From NCBI GenBank assembly GCA_017607445.1, contig JAEVHH010000001.1:6882001-6946000 (forward strand): a stretch of 64,000 nucleotides of DNA, in the 5' to 3' direction. Numbering within the stretch: position 1 is the stretch's first letter; each line of letters opens with the position of its first letter. This DNA is from Histoplasma ohiense (taxonomy: Eukaryota > Ascomycota > Eurotiomycetes > Onygenales > Ajellomycetaceae). Positions 1 to 11,071 of this stretch are shown in pieces. The position numbers and the translations under genes are program-made. The notes beneath the pieces are model-generated. The model was not told where the DNA came from and did not search any database. It saw only the letters and a program-made list of their open reading frames with translations.

Positions 1-886
1 AACGATACTTGGGGACAAATGAAGCCTAATAGATCTTGTATGCCAGCTCCGCGGTTCATCGCTTCTGCAAACCTAAGCCTTCTTAGTATGGTCTACCATG
101 CCCTTCTCCCGAAATGCTGTTTCCGAAGGACCAAAAGAGTGAAATTCAGGACTCCAAGAGGGAGTTCGAGCCAGGAGTATCCTATTCGACAGGATCAAGT
201 GGCAGTCATGCCTGGTGCAACCACATCCCCCTAAAACTTTATAACCTTATCTTGACGTACGAAGTTGAAAATTTTATCTATACTAGTAGTACTATTCTGG
301 GGAAATTTCGAGCGAAGGCAGAAAGGGAACCATGGATTCAGACTGTGACAAAATTACATAAATTATATAAATTATACTATATTGGTTTAGTAGATTATGA
401 TCCAGAACGATCTCCGTAATTGTTCAATAGTTCAATGAAATTTCATGGAGAAATTCACTGGCAAAGTTGAGGGTATCAAAGTCACATGATTTCGCGTTCC
501 TTGAGCCGCGAACTTCAACCCAGAAATCTTTAAGCTTCGCAGCTCCTAACAATGACCAGCTAAGCTGACAGGCTTAGAAAGGTTCCGGATAACAGTGACT
601 ACATGACTTGGCCGTTTCAATATACACCGGACACAGTTCTACTTGCCATTTGCCACCCTCACTCGCTCTTTCCCTTTGTTTACATCGGGGACCAAAAAGC
701 TGTAATTCTCCCGAACCGAAAGCCATATTGACATCTCTCAACGAACAGTTGGCTTTTTTGCCATTGCCATTGCCATTGCCGTTCACGATGCGATGCACAT
801 TCAAGTCGTGTTAACCTATATCTACTCCTCCTCGATAAAGTCATCAGATTCGAGGTGAATTGAGTGATCGACCAACTGCTTGCGCA
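1..886. other. Gene-free upstream region of ORC4
   Basis: No reading frame here resembles a known protein; the open frames are short and overlap each other. The stretch around 240-400 is A/T rich. Near 760-785 there is a short run of about four TTGCCA hexanucleotides, roughly 100 bp before the ORC4 start. The segment probably holds the ORC4 promoter and 5' leader, but no clear TATA box or other element could be fixed. Confidence 0.5.
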
Positions 887-3228
887 ATGGGTGACTTCGG
901 GGATCCCGCACCCCCGCTGAAGCGGAGAAAAGTCGCAGGAACCGTTGGCAATGGTGCGGGAGACCGAAAAAAGGGGGGTTCAATGGGTGGACATACCGCA
1001 GATGATGTGACCAGAACTACGAGGGGGAAGAAATGCGGGAAGTCAGAGGTTGGGGGCGTGAGTGGGAATTTGAATGGGACGTTAAATGGACATGTAGATG
1101 TGGAGGACGGGGAGGAGGATGGAGGCAAGGAGTTGAAAGAGAATAATGCAAGCGTTCCAGAAACTTCGTTGAAATCGTCTGGGCGGGGCTTGAGGCCTAG
1201 GGCTCGACTGAGAAGACCTGCAGAGCAGTATGAAGTGATTGAACCTGTGAAGACGTCGAAGCGGCCTCTACGGACGGGGAGGGGTGAGAAACAAGCAAAT
1301 TGGCGGGGCCAAAGAGGAGATGAGAGTGCGGTGAGCTCTTCGAAACTGAAGCGGCATGGGAGAACGGCTAATGGGACTGATGTTCGAACGGGGATGAGTC
1401 CCAATGCTGAGGTGCATGTGGGGAAATCAATGGGGGAAAGAAACGGTACGCCCTCGATAAACAATCGAGAAGCGAATGATGGGGTTGTGTGGGAAGTCCC
1501 TAGTGATGATGGGGAGGTAGTAGCAGAGGAATTACGAAATGGAGTTACAAATGGGTTGGGGTTAAATTCATCTGTCCAACAAAATGGGGTGGAAGATATG
1601 GACGAGGATGACCAAGATATGTCTGCCCTACAATTACAACAGGGGCTCGTGGACAATGACACTCACACGCTCGAGCCTGAGGAGGTACCGCCATATGCTT
1701 ACGAGTTCAAGACATTGTGTGAAGAAAACCAACTGGAGAGCCACGCCGGGTCTCTCACAACATTTATTCTCAAAAAGCTTACGGGCAAACAGCCCATCCC
1801 ACTCCAGTGCCTTGACTCCCAATATCAAACGGTTCATCAACTCGTCGAGCAGACCGTTGTCACGGGAGAAGGCAACTCGCTACTTCTCCTTGGTTCGCGG
1901 GGCTGCGGAAAAACCGCTGTTGTGGAAGCCGTCATTTCATCTTTGGCAAAAGACCACAGAGATGACTTCCATGTCGTGCGTTTGAACGGATTTATTCATA
2001 CCGATGACCGGGTTGCATTGAGGGAGATTTGGCGACAGCTGGGGCGCGAAATGAACACGGAAGATGAGACAAGCAAAACAATCAGCTATGCTGATACTAT
2101 GACTTCATTGCTAGCTCTCCTCTCGCATCCGGAAGAGCTTTTCGGAGTCTCTGAGGACCCCGATGCCATCGCGACGGCAAAATCTGTCATCATTGTTTTG
2201 GACGAGTTCGACCTGTTTGCCTACCATCCGCGCCAGACTTTGCTGTATAATCTTTTTGATATTGCTCAGGCGAGAAAAGCTCCCGTGGCGGTCTTGGGAT
2301 TGACAACCAAAGTCGACGTCACCGAAAATTTGGAAAAGAGAGTGAAAAGTAGATTTAGCCATCGATATGTATTTCTTCCCCGGCCGAGGACTTTTAATGA
2401 ATTCTCGGATATATGCAAGGCAGGCATTACCTTAAATGAAGAGGAGCTTCCCGATGCTGGTCTGGATGATTTGAAATCTGGCCAAGGTCAACTGCTACTT
2501 GACGGATGGAATGAATATATCCAGGTATATTTTAACGCACCCTCCAATTTACACGGTCACTGATCACTGACATGAATGATACCCAAAAATAGCATCTCTG
2601 GGCTGATTCCGCCTTTCAAACTCATCTCCAAACAATCTACCACCAAACGAAGTCCCCCAAGGATTTTTTTGCCAGCGCCCTCCTTCCAGTCTCTACCCTC
2701 TACCATAGCCTCCAACAAACCTCCAACAAGCCACGGAATCTCCTAACCCCGACCCCCAAATCATTCTCTTCCCACCCCCTTTCCTGCCCGGACCCACCTT
2801 CTCTCCCCTTTCCCCCCTCCACCTCTTCGACAAGCAATACTTCCCTCCCCCTCTCCCTCCTTCTAGTTGCCACCCGTTTAACAGCCCTGCACGAACCTGG
2901 TCTCAATGCGACTCAAGCCCAAGCCGCAACCACCTTCACGCTGTCATTTCCTGCTGTTTATGCGGAGTATGTCCGACTGCTGACCTCGGCCAAGATATCC
3001 GCGTCCGCGTCCGGCGCAGCAGCCACCCCCGGGCGTGTATGGGGCAAGGATGTGGCTAGAGAGGCGTGGGAGCGCTTGGTGGGTTGGGGGCTTGTGGTTC
3101 CTGTTGGTGGAGGGAGTGGGATGGGTGATGGGAGGATGTTTAGGATCGAGATTAGCTTTGAAGAGGTGCTTGATGGTGTTGGGGATAGTGGTGTTGGGGC
3201 ACTGGGGAGGTGGTGGAGAGAGGCGTAG
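887..3228 (+). CDS. ORC4: Origin recognition complex subunit 4 (Orc4)
   Basis: Two exons, 887-2524 and 2593-3228, give 757 residues. The 68-nt phase-0 intron has GTATAT at its 5' end, a CTGAC branch site and ends in AATAG. The first ATG in frame is at 887. Residues 1 to about 250 are charged, low-complexity and probably disordered. An AAA+ ATPase core follows, with Walker A GSRGCGKT near residue 335 and Walker B VIIVLDEFDLF near 434. After it comes an arginine-containing segment and a C-terminal winged-helix region ending in RWWREA. Orc4 is one of six subunits that bind replication origins and load MCM helicases in the nucleus. Its AAA+ site lies at the Orc1-Orc4 interface (family knowledge). 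The N-terminal extension and a Pro/Ser-rich insertion after the intron make it longer than yeast Orc4, as in other filamentous fungi. The gene appears intact. Confidence 0.93.
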
Positions 3229-3819
3229 GGGTTGTTAAAATTTTTGGCGGTTCTAGAAATATATACATATAGTTAAACATATTTCTAGACTTAATTTTAT
3301 GATGAAGAGAGAAACGTAGCAGAAACCGTTACGAATGTTATCTTTGGTGAATCAACCTGACGTATTTTCCCTCCTTTTTTTTTTTTTTTTTTTTTTTTTT
3401 TTGAAATAAACCTTTGATATCCCATACCTATCTCCTAATCCGAGTTCCATTCTTCCCTCATAATTCTAGTTATATAAATATCAGACTCAACTCATGGAAA
3501 TTGAGAATCCGGCACGGATTACAACGCCATCTATGTATGTCCTTTCCCGCCTCGCTACTCTGTAAAAGGATCTTATAATAATAGAAATAGCAATATCAAT
3601 TACAGATTACACAGATTACTCCATGGGACGTCCAAGAGCTCTCACTCATACATAATACAGCACCTGTTCGGGAGGGGTAATAAGTGATCTCGACAATACT
3701 ACGCGTAATAGAAGAACTTTATTTTTTTTTTTTCTTTCCGACGCCATTCTACCTACCATCCCCTGCCTCTTTGATTTCAGGGAGAGACTTCTTTCTCTTT
3801 TAATTTATATTTTATATTT

Positions 3820-3821
<2 letters not shown>

Positions 3822-3852
<31 letters not shown>

Positions 3853-3870
3853 AAAAAAAAAAAAAAAAAA
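3822..3870. repeat. Poly-T/poly-A palindrome
   Basis: Thirty T, one G and eighteen A in a row form a near-perfect self-complementary tract. A second poly-T of 28 lies at 3375-3402. Tracts this long are prone to slippage and to sequencing length errors. Confidence 0.9.
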
Positions 3871-5031
3871 TTACATTATGTGTATGTATATCCCCCAGCC
3901 CCATGCCTGGCTCATCTTATGCCAGGTATTGTGAATGCATGGGATGCGGTGTTGCCACGTGGGATGATTTATATGTACTGTACACCCAGGTAAAAATACA
4001 TCTGCCCTTTGCTTTTTGTGCCTTTTTGCAACGCAGGAGCGTGTCGGATAGTTAGTGTTAGTGTCGAGAAAATGCCCCGAAAAGGCCGCTAATCAACCAT
4101 CCCATAGATTATCGTTGGGCTGGATTCTGGGGGACCCTGCATTTTCGGCATTACTGAGAGAAAGGGGCTCACTGACCTCTCCTCTTCCTTCCAGCACAGG
4201 AAATATATCGATAAGTAACTCCGTACTCCGTGCTGGTATCATCATCGACCACCATCATTATTGTGACGGGTCATATAGGGTTGCCGCCTTCTTTCCAATT
4301 GGGCGTATATCATGCACAGGTAATGGATTTATACTCTTCCTCCTGCCAATGATAATTTTGTCGGCGGCGCAATTTTTACAAATTCCAAGAATCATGGCCC
4401 AGCCCTCTCCCGCGAAATAAGGAAACTGCGGAGGGTCTCTCCTCCGGATGTCCGGAGCCACATCCATGCGCGAAAGCCATCCATCGTGGGAGCGGCTTAA
4501 GGCTGGCTGGTTGTGTAGTTCTCCAAACGTTGATGGGGAGGTTTCGACTCCACAGTGGTTGTGCCCGTTCACCAGAGACCTCTGAGAGGGTTCTGCTTTC
4601 AAGCGAAAGTCATTTTCTCGAGAGTTTGGAACTGTTCGGCACACGGGGGGATATGCAGTTCTGAATTGGTGGAGAAGAAGCTCATAGCAAGTAATCGACG
4701 GCTTTGCGGCCGCCCTTGAAAGGGACAAAATTACCTTGAACTCAGGGCCCAAGGAGAGAAGAAAAAGAAACAACTAAACCTGATGTTTAGAGCGTGTGGC
4801 AGGGCACGACCTTATTTTCTTCCTTTTTTTGACTAGCTTCCAGTGAGATGCCAGAAAAGGGAAATCCAGGCCAGTTCAGGTTGCAAAAGAGCAAACAGAA
4901 AACGGGGCCGAAACGGCGGTCAGATCTCAGGATCCAGAAGGTTTGTTTTGTTTTTCTGTTTTTTTCTCTGCGAATGGCAACATTTAACCAAGGCAAAATA
5001 TCGTGTTGCATGCAGAAGAAGGTTGAGTTTG

Positions 5032-5032
<1 letters not shown>

Positions 5033-5062
<30 letters not shown>
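5033..5062. repeat. Poly-T tract (about 30 nt)
   Basis: An uninterrupted run of T. Similar tracts occur at 26382-26411, 41039-41064 and 63326-63358, all outside genes. Confidence 0.9.
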
Positions 5063-5860
5063 CCAATCAGACCGTGCCCAAAGAAGAAACACAGAAAGCC
5101 AAAGCAAACATCGAACGGGGTTCTCCGTGCATGTATGTCCTGTGCAACGTGGCTTTCATGCTTTCCACGTGGCGGTAGGTTGTATTGGCTGGGATTGCAA
5201 TAATCATCATAACTAATCGCTGCTCTTGTTGACAAATCCAGCATTCCAGGCCATGGGATAGATAACCAGAACGGAACGGGCTGTGGACAGCGGAAGGGTC
5301 TTGGAAGTGGCTTGGTTGAAAGGCAATGAAGGTCGATATTGTCCAATGGCTCCCCGGTTCCCTCTTTGGCAGTATGTCTCGTCCACAAACTTCAAGCCAA
5401 ACCAGTCGCAATCTGAGTGTGCTGCACGCGAGTTCCAGGATCAAGGGGGTTTCTCGGCGAGAATGAGTGTCTTGTTGAGGTAGCTCTGGGTCGATGATGC
5501 TCAAGTTGGGAATAACAATGAAATTAACTACCGTCAACGCCCTTGGAAAAAGGATTTCACCGGGTATGTTTCCTGCAGGACGACTGCCGATGTATTCTGT
5601 AGAATTATGTAGTAATATTTCTGGTTATCATCCCATTCGGGAAAAGAAGCTCACTCACGAGTCAAGACATGAATGATGATGCTCTTGAAACTCCTGCTGC
5701 TGATATGTGCAACCCCCCACATTTCACCACCATCCTTGCGAATGGCTGCAGAATATCATATTTTCCATTTCTACCACAGCTGATATTTGTCTCGATTATT
5801 GGCTCGACACCGACCATCTCCACACCCAAATAACCTTGTCCTGCACATTCATCCATACAA

Positions 5861-5895
5861 GTCCATGTCCATGTCCATGTCCATGTCCATGTCCA
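5861..5895. repeat. Hexanucleotide repeat (TCCATG)n
   Basis: Five to six tandem copies of TCCATG. Because the unit length is a multiple of three it opens long artificial frames on both strands; no gene is inferred. Confidence 0.85.
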
Positions 5896-6673
5896 CAACC
5901 ACAGACAGGGCGTGGCCATGCTCGCCATCCTCCACCAGGATCGCTGGGAGCCTGGAAGGGAGGGCAACTTTTCCTCCCCGGTTTCGCTTCAAAATCGACC
6001 AGGGAGGTGAACAGGGGTGCATCGTGGGCTCCCAGTCCTCCCAGCCCCAAAGCCGACCGACAGTTCTCGGCAATGGCACGAAAATAGAATCTGCTCCGGG
6101 GGAGACAAAAAGCCACGGCTTATCCGCGCTGCATTTTACTGGATGCTCTGTCGTAGCATCGAACCTAGTCGGCCCCAAGTTGTCTCCGAGCCGACCCTGC
6201 CACCACGGAGTATGCGGCATCTCGAAGGCAGTCAAGTCACTCAGGCAGCCTGTCGCTCAGTCGTGACAATTGTGAAACCCTGAGGGAGAAGAATGCTTTC
6301 TGCAAGGGGCTCATGCGGCTGCGGCAGCCGTCAATAAATCCCATCGCCAATCCATCCCATCAAACAATGGTTGGTAATTCGGCAGAGTTACGCCGCGTAC
6401 ATACCGCTTTAGAAAAAAAAAATAATAATTAAATAATTAAATAATAAAAAGCCTTCTCTGACAAAGTTACATGTCAGAACTTCAACTGACCCACTTCGAG
6501 ATAGGACACATGATGTCCTCGCCCCCCGATCAATTTGTATTTGTTCAGAACAATCTCAGTTCTAGCTCCTTCTGAGGACCCGCCCCTTCATCCGACGGGG
6601 CTCCATTCCTTCTCGAAGGATCGCAAGACACGCTAACAATTCAAGAAAAGCGAGGTGGCGAGAAAATAAATTG

Positions 6674-6716
6674 ATGATGCCATGATGCCACGATGCCACG
6701 ATGCCACGATGCCACG
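6674..6716. repeat. 8-bp tandem repeat (ATGCCACG)n
   Basis: About five copies of ATGCCACG with an ATGCCATG variant at the left end. No coding context. Confidence 0.85.
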
Positions 6717-8127
6717 GGGCCAAGTCCCAGTCAACAACCTCAAATTTGAGCCCCGACAACCCCCACACACTCACAACATTCTTTCGTTAAACTGTCTTGG
6801 AAGATATTGCCTTTTTATCCGGTAATCACGGAGACGAGCCACGCGGACGGGCGCAATATCTCCTTTCGCTCGACATCATTGAAGCTCATAGGGATCGCAG
6901 TCGTCGTCGTCGTCGGCCCACACACATCAATAATGAAAGGCTGTTGTGTTCACGTCGCCTGCATGTGTGTGTGTGTGTGCGTGTGTGCGCCCTGTACAGG
7001 CTCCACACCACTCATGCATGTACAGTCCTGTACTCCGTACCTGTGTAGGTCCTCACCGCCTAAATGATTCATAGGGCGGGTGGCATTCAGCATTGGGTAA
7101 GCTTCCCCTTTGTGAAGGAATGCCGATTACGAAAACGAAATGGGATGAAGGATTGCGTAGTTCGACATGTAACTACGCCATGCTCACTCGCTTTTGCTTG
7201 ATGGCTTGATATGCCGAGCAATTGATCGATACATTCTGCGGGTAATTATCTTTTCTTGGCTCTGTTGGAGAAAGGTACAGTACAACCAAGGGGAGAGGGG
7301 TTGGAGGGGGGGGGCGGTTGGGCAAAGCTCGCCAATCCTCGTATCGAAGTGAAGTGGTTAACCCGAAGGAGATTTGAAACCTTCTTTGAAGATAACATGT
7401 TCTCTTCTCGTCACTGCGTTTCTTTTTCTCTTTTGGTAAGCTGATCTACAATTTGTAAATCTAGAACGAGCTTCTGTATCATTTCGGATAGCCCAGCAGC
7501 AACGGAACCCCAAAAGTATGAGTTATTAAATTCCTTCCGCAGCTTACATAGTCATGCATACGTTCTCAACAATAACATCAGGAACAGGAACAGCTCGGTA
7601 CTACTTGAGGCAGACCCCTACTCTGTCTGGAGAGCGGAAGGGAGAGTTTTTGCCAAAGGCTGCTGGCAATGGTTATGCAGAAGGATATACTACTATGGGG
7701 GGATGATTCCTCAAAGAGAATGAAAATGACGAGAACTGGTCTGCGGAGGAAATGCCGATTCCGTGGTGCGAAAATCAATAAATGCATGAATGAATGAACG
7801 TAGCATTGCAATCTGTATAGTTCGAAGGAAGGGTTGAAGATCCAACCAAGTTGGGGAAAGTTTCAACCAAATTTTTCCAAGGAAGGGAAATAAAAATTAA
7901 AAAAAAAAAAAAAAAAAAAAATAACGTTCAACTTCACCGGCGGACAGTTTCAGCCCTGAAGGGCTGTGTTTTAAGGTTCATGTACAGGTGTGTTTTGAAT
8001 GAACAAAATGAAGCAATGAATGAAAACCCCTTGTTTTCTCGGGCAAGGGAGTTGAAACGATGTCAAAAAGGAAGATCAAGTTGGACCTGACTTTCTTTTT
8101 CCGCGCCTCGTGATATTGGGTTTGGGG

Positions 8128-8160
8128 GTTCGTTCGTTCGTTCGTTCGTTCGTTCGTTCG
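8128..8160. repeat. Tetranucleotide repeat (GTTC)n
   Basis: Eight copies of GTTC/CGTT. The same unit recurs beside a CATA repeat at 19875-19892. A GGCGC pentanucleotide repeat lies close by at 8316-8340. Confidence 0.85.
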
Positions 8161-8315
8161 CCGCAGTCAACCCCTGCAAACTCTTCACCGCCCGCCATGA
8201 GATACTTCGTTTCAAAGAATTTGAAGTCAATTCATCGCTTCCTTGACTCGTTTAGTTCTAGTGCCCTCAGAAAGTCGTCGATTTTCCTCCATCTTGTCCT
8301 CTCTCCTCCTCAAAA

Positions 8316-8340
8316 GGCGCGGCGCGGCGCGGCGCGGCGC
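8316..8340. repeat. GC-only pentanucleotide repeat (GGCGC)n
   Basis: Five tandem GGCGC units, a compact G+C-only island in otherwise balanced DNA, 160 bp from the GTTC repeat. Confidence 0.85.
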
Positions 8341-10199
8341 TGACGGCGGACAGGGGTGGATTGGATTTATTTCGGCCAACCGCCGTAACCCATGGATATT
8401 ATTCGACGGTACGGAGTAGTTGAGCAAGTCAACCAGGTGGAAGGTCACTTTAGCCCGTCAATTCGTTCGTTAGCCTGGTGAGTTGGGGGACTATCTAGGT
8501 TAAGTTACTGATGTTAGGTTACTTAGTTGGGTGCTACGAGCCCATGCATTTTAAGCTAACAGGGGCCCCATATGGCAAAAAGCCGCGCTATCGTCGAAAG
8601 CGAAAAGGGTTTTTTTTTTTTTTTAGGCCAGCCGCGCACGTGTTGTGGACTCATTGGCATTCTTGTGACGGGCCAATCGGTCGAAGTCGGTCGGTGAGGA
8701 GAGAAATAAGCGTTGCGGGGAGCGGCGGGGATTGTTGTGGAAGTGGACTATGGAGGTACAGGAAGAGGAGGATATTGGACCGAAGTCTGTTGTTGAAGTC
8801 TTGTCGGGAAGGTATTTTGATATTGAGTTTCGGTTGTTTCTTGGAAAGCCTCTCTGACGAGGAAAGATTTTCCAAGACGGAATTCGTAAATAAACTCGCG
8901 GAGGATTGTTTGTTTTCTAGAAAACTGCCTGGTGGAGCCTGGTTTAGTGCAGGATTGCCACGTTCTGACCCTGGAGCATCGTGTGCGGCTCTGCCCAGTC
9001 ACAGCCCGCAGCGAGGTTGCTGCTGATTGCTGTTGATGATGCGCTGGCCCCACGACGAGGACGACAATGACGACGAGCTCCAACGACGACATCCTTCAAG
9101 GTTCTTCTTCGTCGTCGTCCGCTCCACATTTAACTCGTCTCGTGATGAGAAAATCTTCGTTCGACTAGCTTAGCGTAGTAGAATCTCGCTAGAATATCGC
9201 CGACCCCACATCGACTCCCACGCTACGGAGGAGATAGAATGGAAATGAAAAAAAGAAGAGAGTGAAAAAAAAAGGAACAGAAACTTGGTGGAAGTCGCCG
9301 CCTCTGGGGTTAAGAGGGGCCCCCCGAGTCCCTGGCTTCCTCCGGGTTTCAACCACTAATACTTGATTTTTGCAGAACATCGTCATGATTTTCTGGGAAA
9401 TTTTTCATCAAAATCACATCCTTGCGACGGACACAAGTCATCCAGGGTCTAACCACGAGCAGCCAACGCCTGAAGTTTGAGGCCTCGCCGTCTCGGACTA
9501 GCGGCCGCCTAGACACCGCCAGCGTGCAGCCAGGCTAAACTAGCTATCTGTAGCGTGCAACAACCTGGCAAGTCCACGCTACAAGCCACGAAGGATCTGC
9601 AGGCGCCCAGCTGTGACGCTGTGAGTTTGTGACGCCTGTGCTGCTTGCCTTTTTTTTTTTTTCCTTTTTTTGTTTTTTTTTTTTTCAGTGCATCCTGTGC
9701 CGTTGTGTGCCGACTATTGGGAACGCTCGGCGTTGTCGGTGATCGTTCTGCGTATTGGGCTTTGTTTGCGTGCATGCATGCATCTTACTTTTGCTACGAG
9801 GGTTTCCCTTTTCCCAGATACACTCTCTCCTTGCTCCTTCTTTCCCCTTCCGACTGCTTGTTTCATCTTGCTATTTTCGTATCTGATTTCGAGGGACTTG
9901 TGATTCTTATTATCGGGGGAAACGAAAACTATCAGGGCAACCCCCACCTTTTTTTGACTATATTATTAGGAATTTTTGTGATTCCCGGTCGTTCATCACC
10001 GCAACTTTGGAAACCGTTCCCCACCGTCCTCGCCCTCGCTCAATCTTGGGATCAATTCGAATTTCCAAGCTCGTACGTGACGGAGTGCATACGTACAGTA
10101 TATCCACGTACACCACCGCACATCACCTGAAGTTAGCGAAAGAAGAAGAGTCTGATATCAAGGCGCAGATATCATCCTCAACGAAGCACAACAGATAAT

Positions 10200-11071
10200 C
10201 CCGTACAACTCTTCTTGATTGCCGGCACAACAACCCTTTGGTCTGCTGTACGCTCTTCTGCTGGATTTCGCCATGCTTGTCTGGGGACGATAGACACTGC
10301 AATACCACACCCATCACCAACGTCAACGGGTGTATTATTTTAATTGTGACAGTCTCCGCTATTGATCCTCAGTTATATTATCAGCATTATTATTGCATGT
10401 CCTTATCTATATCTATTATTGTTCAACCTGTTGATTTGCGCTGGCCACAAGCCTTGCCGGTTTCTGGATCCCGGGGCGCGACCCAGTTGCATCATTTTAT
10501 TCTCTTTTCATCGCGCAAGATCCATTATCTGTTGCCCTACCTCGGTCGACTGCACCTACGGATCTTACTCCCCGCTCCATATCCCCATCCTCACTGTTTT
10601 GTGCTAGCTTAGGTGAGCCTCGTGTTTCAGGTCCAATCTCCCGCAAATTTCCTCATTTTTGGACGACGTACTTCTCCTTTCTGCTCTTCTCTGCCCCACC
10701 ACCTCTTGAGCCCTCCGAACGGCGTGCCAATCCGAGTGCATCATACCCTATAACTCTCTTTTTAAGATTATTTTATTTTTCAGCTTTACCCTGCTTTGCC
10801 TTTCTTGCCAACTTTTCTTTTTGTGAAAAAAATAACCTGTTCCTTAGCGCTGTGGGCCGCTAAAAAAAAACAGTTCTCTTTTTTATCCGCTTAAACTCCT
10901 GTCACTTTGGGTTGGCTGACTCGTTAGTGGAAGCCGTATTCCTGCCGGGTCCCCCAGCCTTATTTCTGGCCTCTTCTCCAGCTTTGAACCCAAAACCCGT
11001 CGTCGCTACAACTACCACTGGTTTCCCCTCCCCTTTCCTTATCCCCGTTTTTGTCCTTTACCCTCCTTTCA
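10200..11071 (+). promoter_or_regulatory. Probable flbA leader region (long 5' UTR)
   Basis: Pyrimidine-rich DNA directly upstream of the flbA start without a convincing gene, typical of a long fungal leader. A possible leader intron is AG|GTGAGC at 10613 with acceptor TTTTTCAG ending at 10783; if spliced, it removes 171 nt. Short upstream ATG frames exist, so translational control is possible. This is inference from sequence style; no transcript data are available. Confidence 0.35.

Larger units (their letters stand above)
3229..10199. other. Long gene-free region between ORC4 and flbA
   Basis: About 7 kb with no recognisable protein-coding gene on either strand. Open frames of up to about 170 codons exist (for example 4258-4773 minus and 8511-9026 plus), but they have no recognisable family and overlap frames on the other strand, so they were not called. 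The region holds many homopolymer tracts and microsatellites, the longest listed separately. The first few hundred bases are probably the ORC4 3' UTR. The right part may contain distal flbA promoter DNA, as developmental regulators often have large upstream regions (inference). Confidence 0.5.

Noticed and set aside
860..886. Upstream extension of ORC4 from a TTG
   Set aside because: Not an ATG; the first ATG in frame is at 887.
4258..4773. 171-codon minus-strand open frame
   Set aside because: No recognisable motif, overlaps another frame on the plus strand, and no splice partners were found.
8511..9092. Overlapping open frames on both strands
   Set aside because: Mutual shadows including a poly-Phe run from a T tract; no family match.
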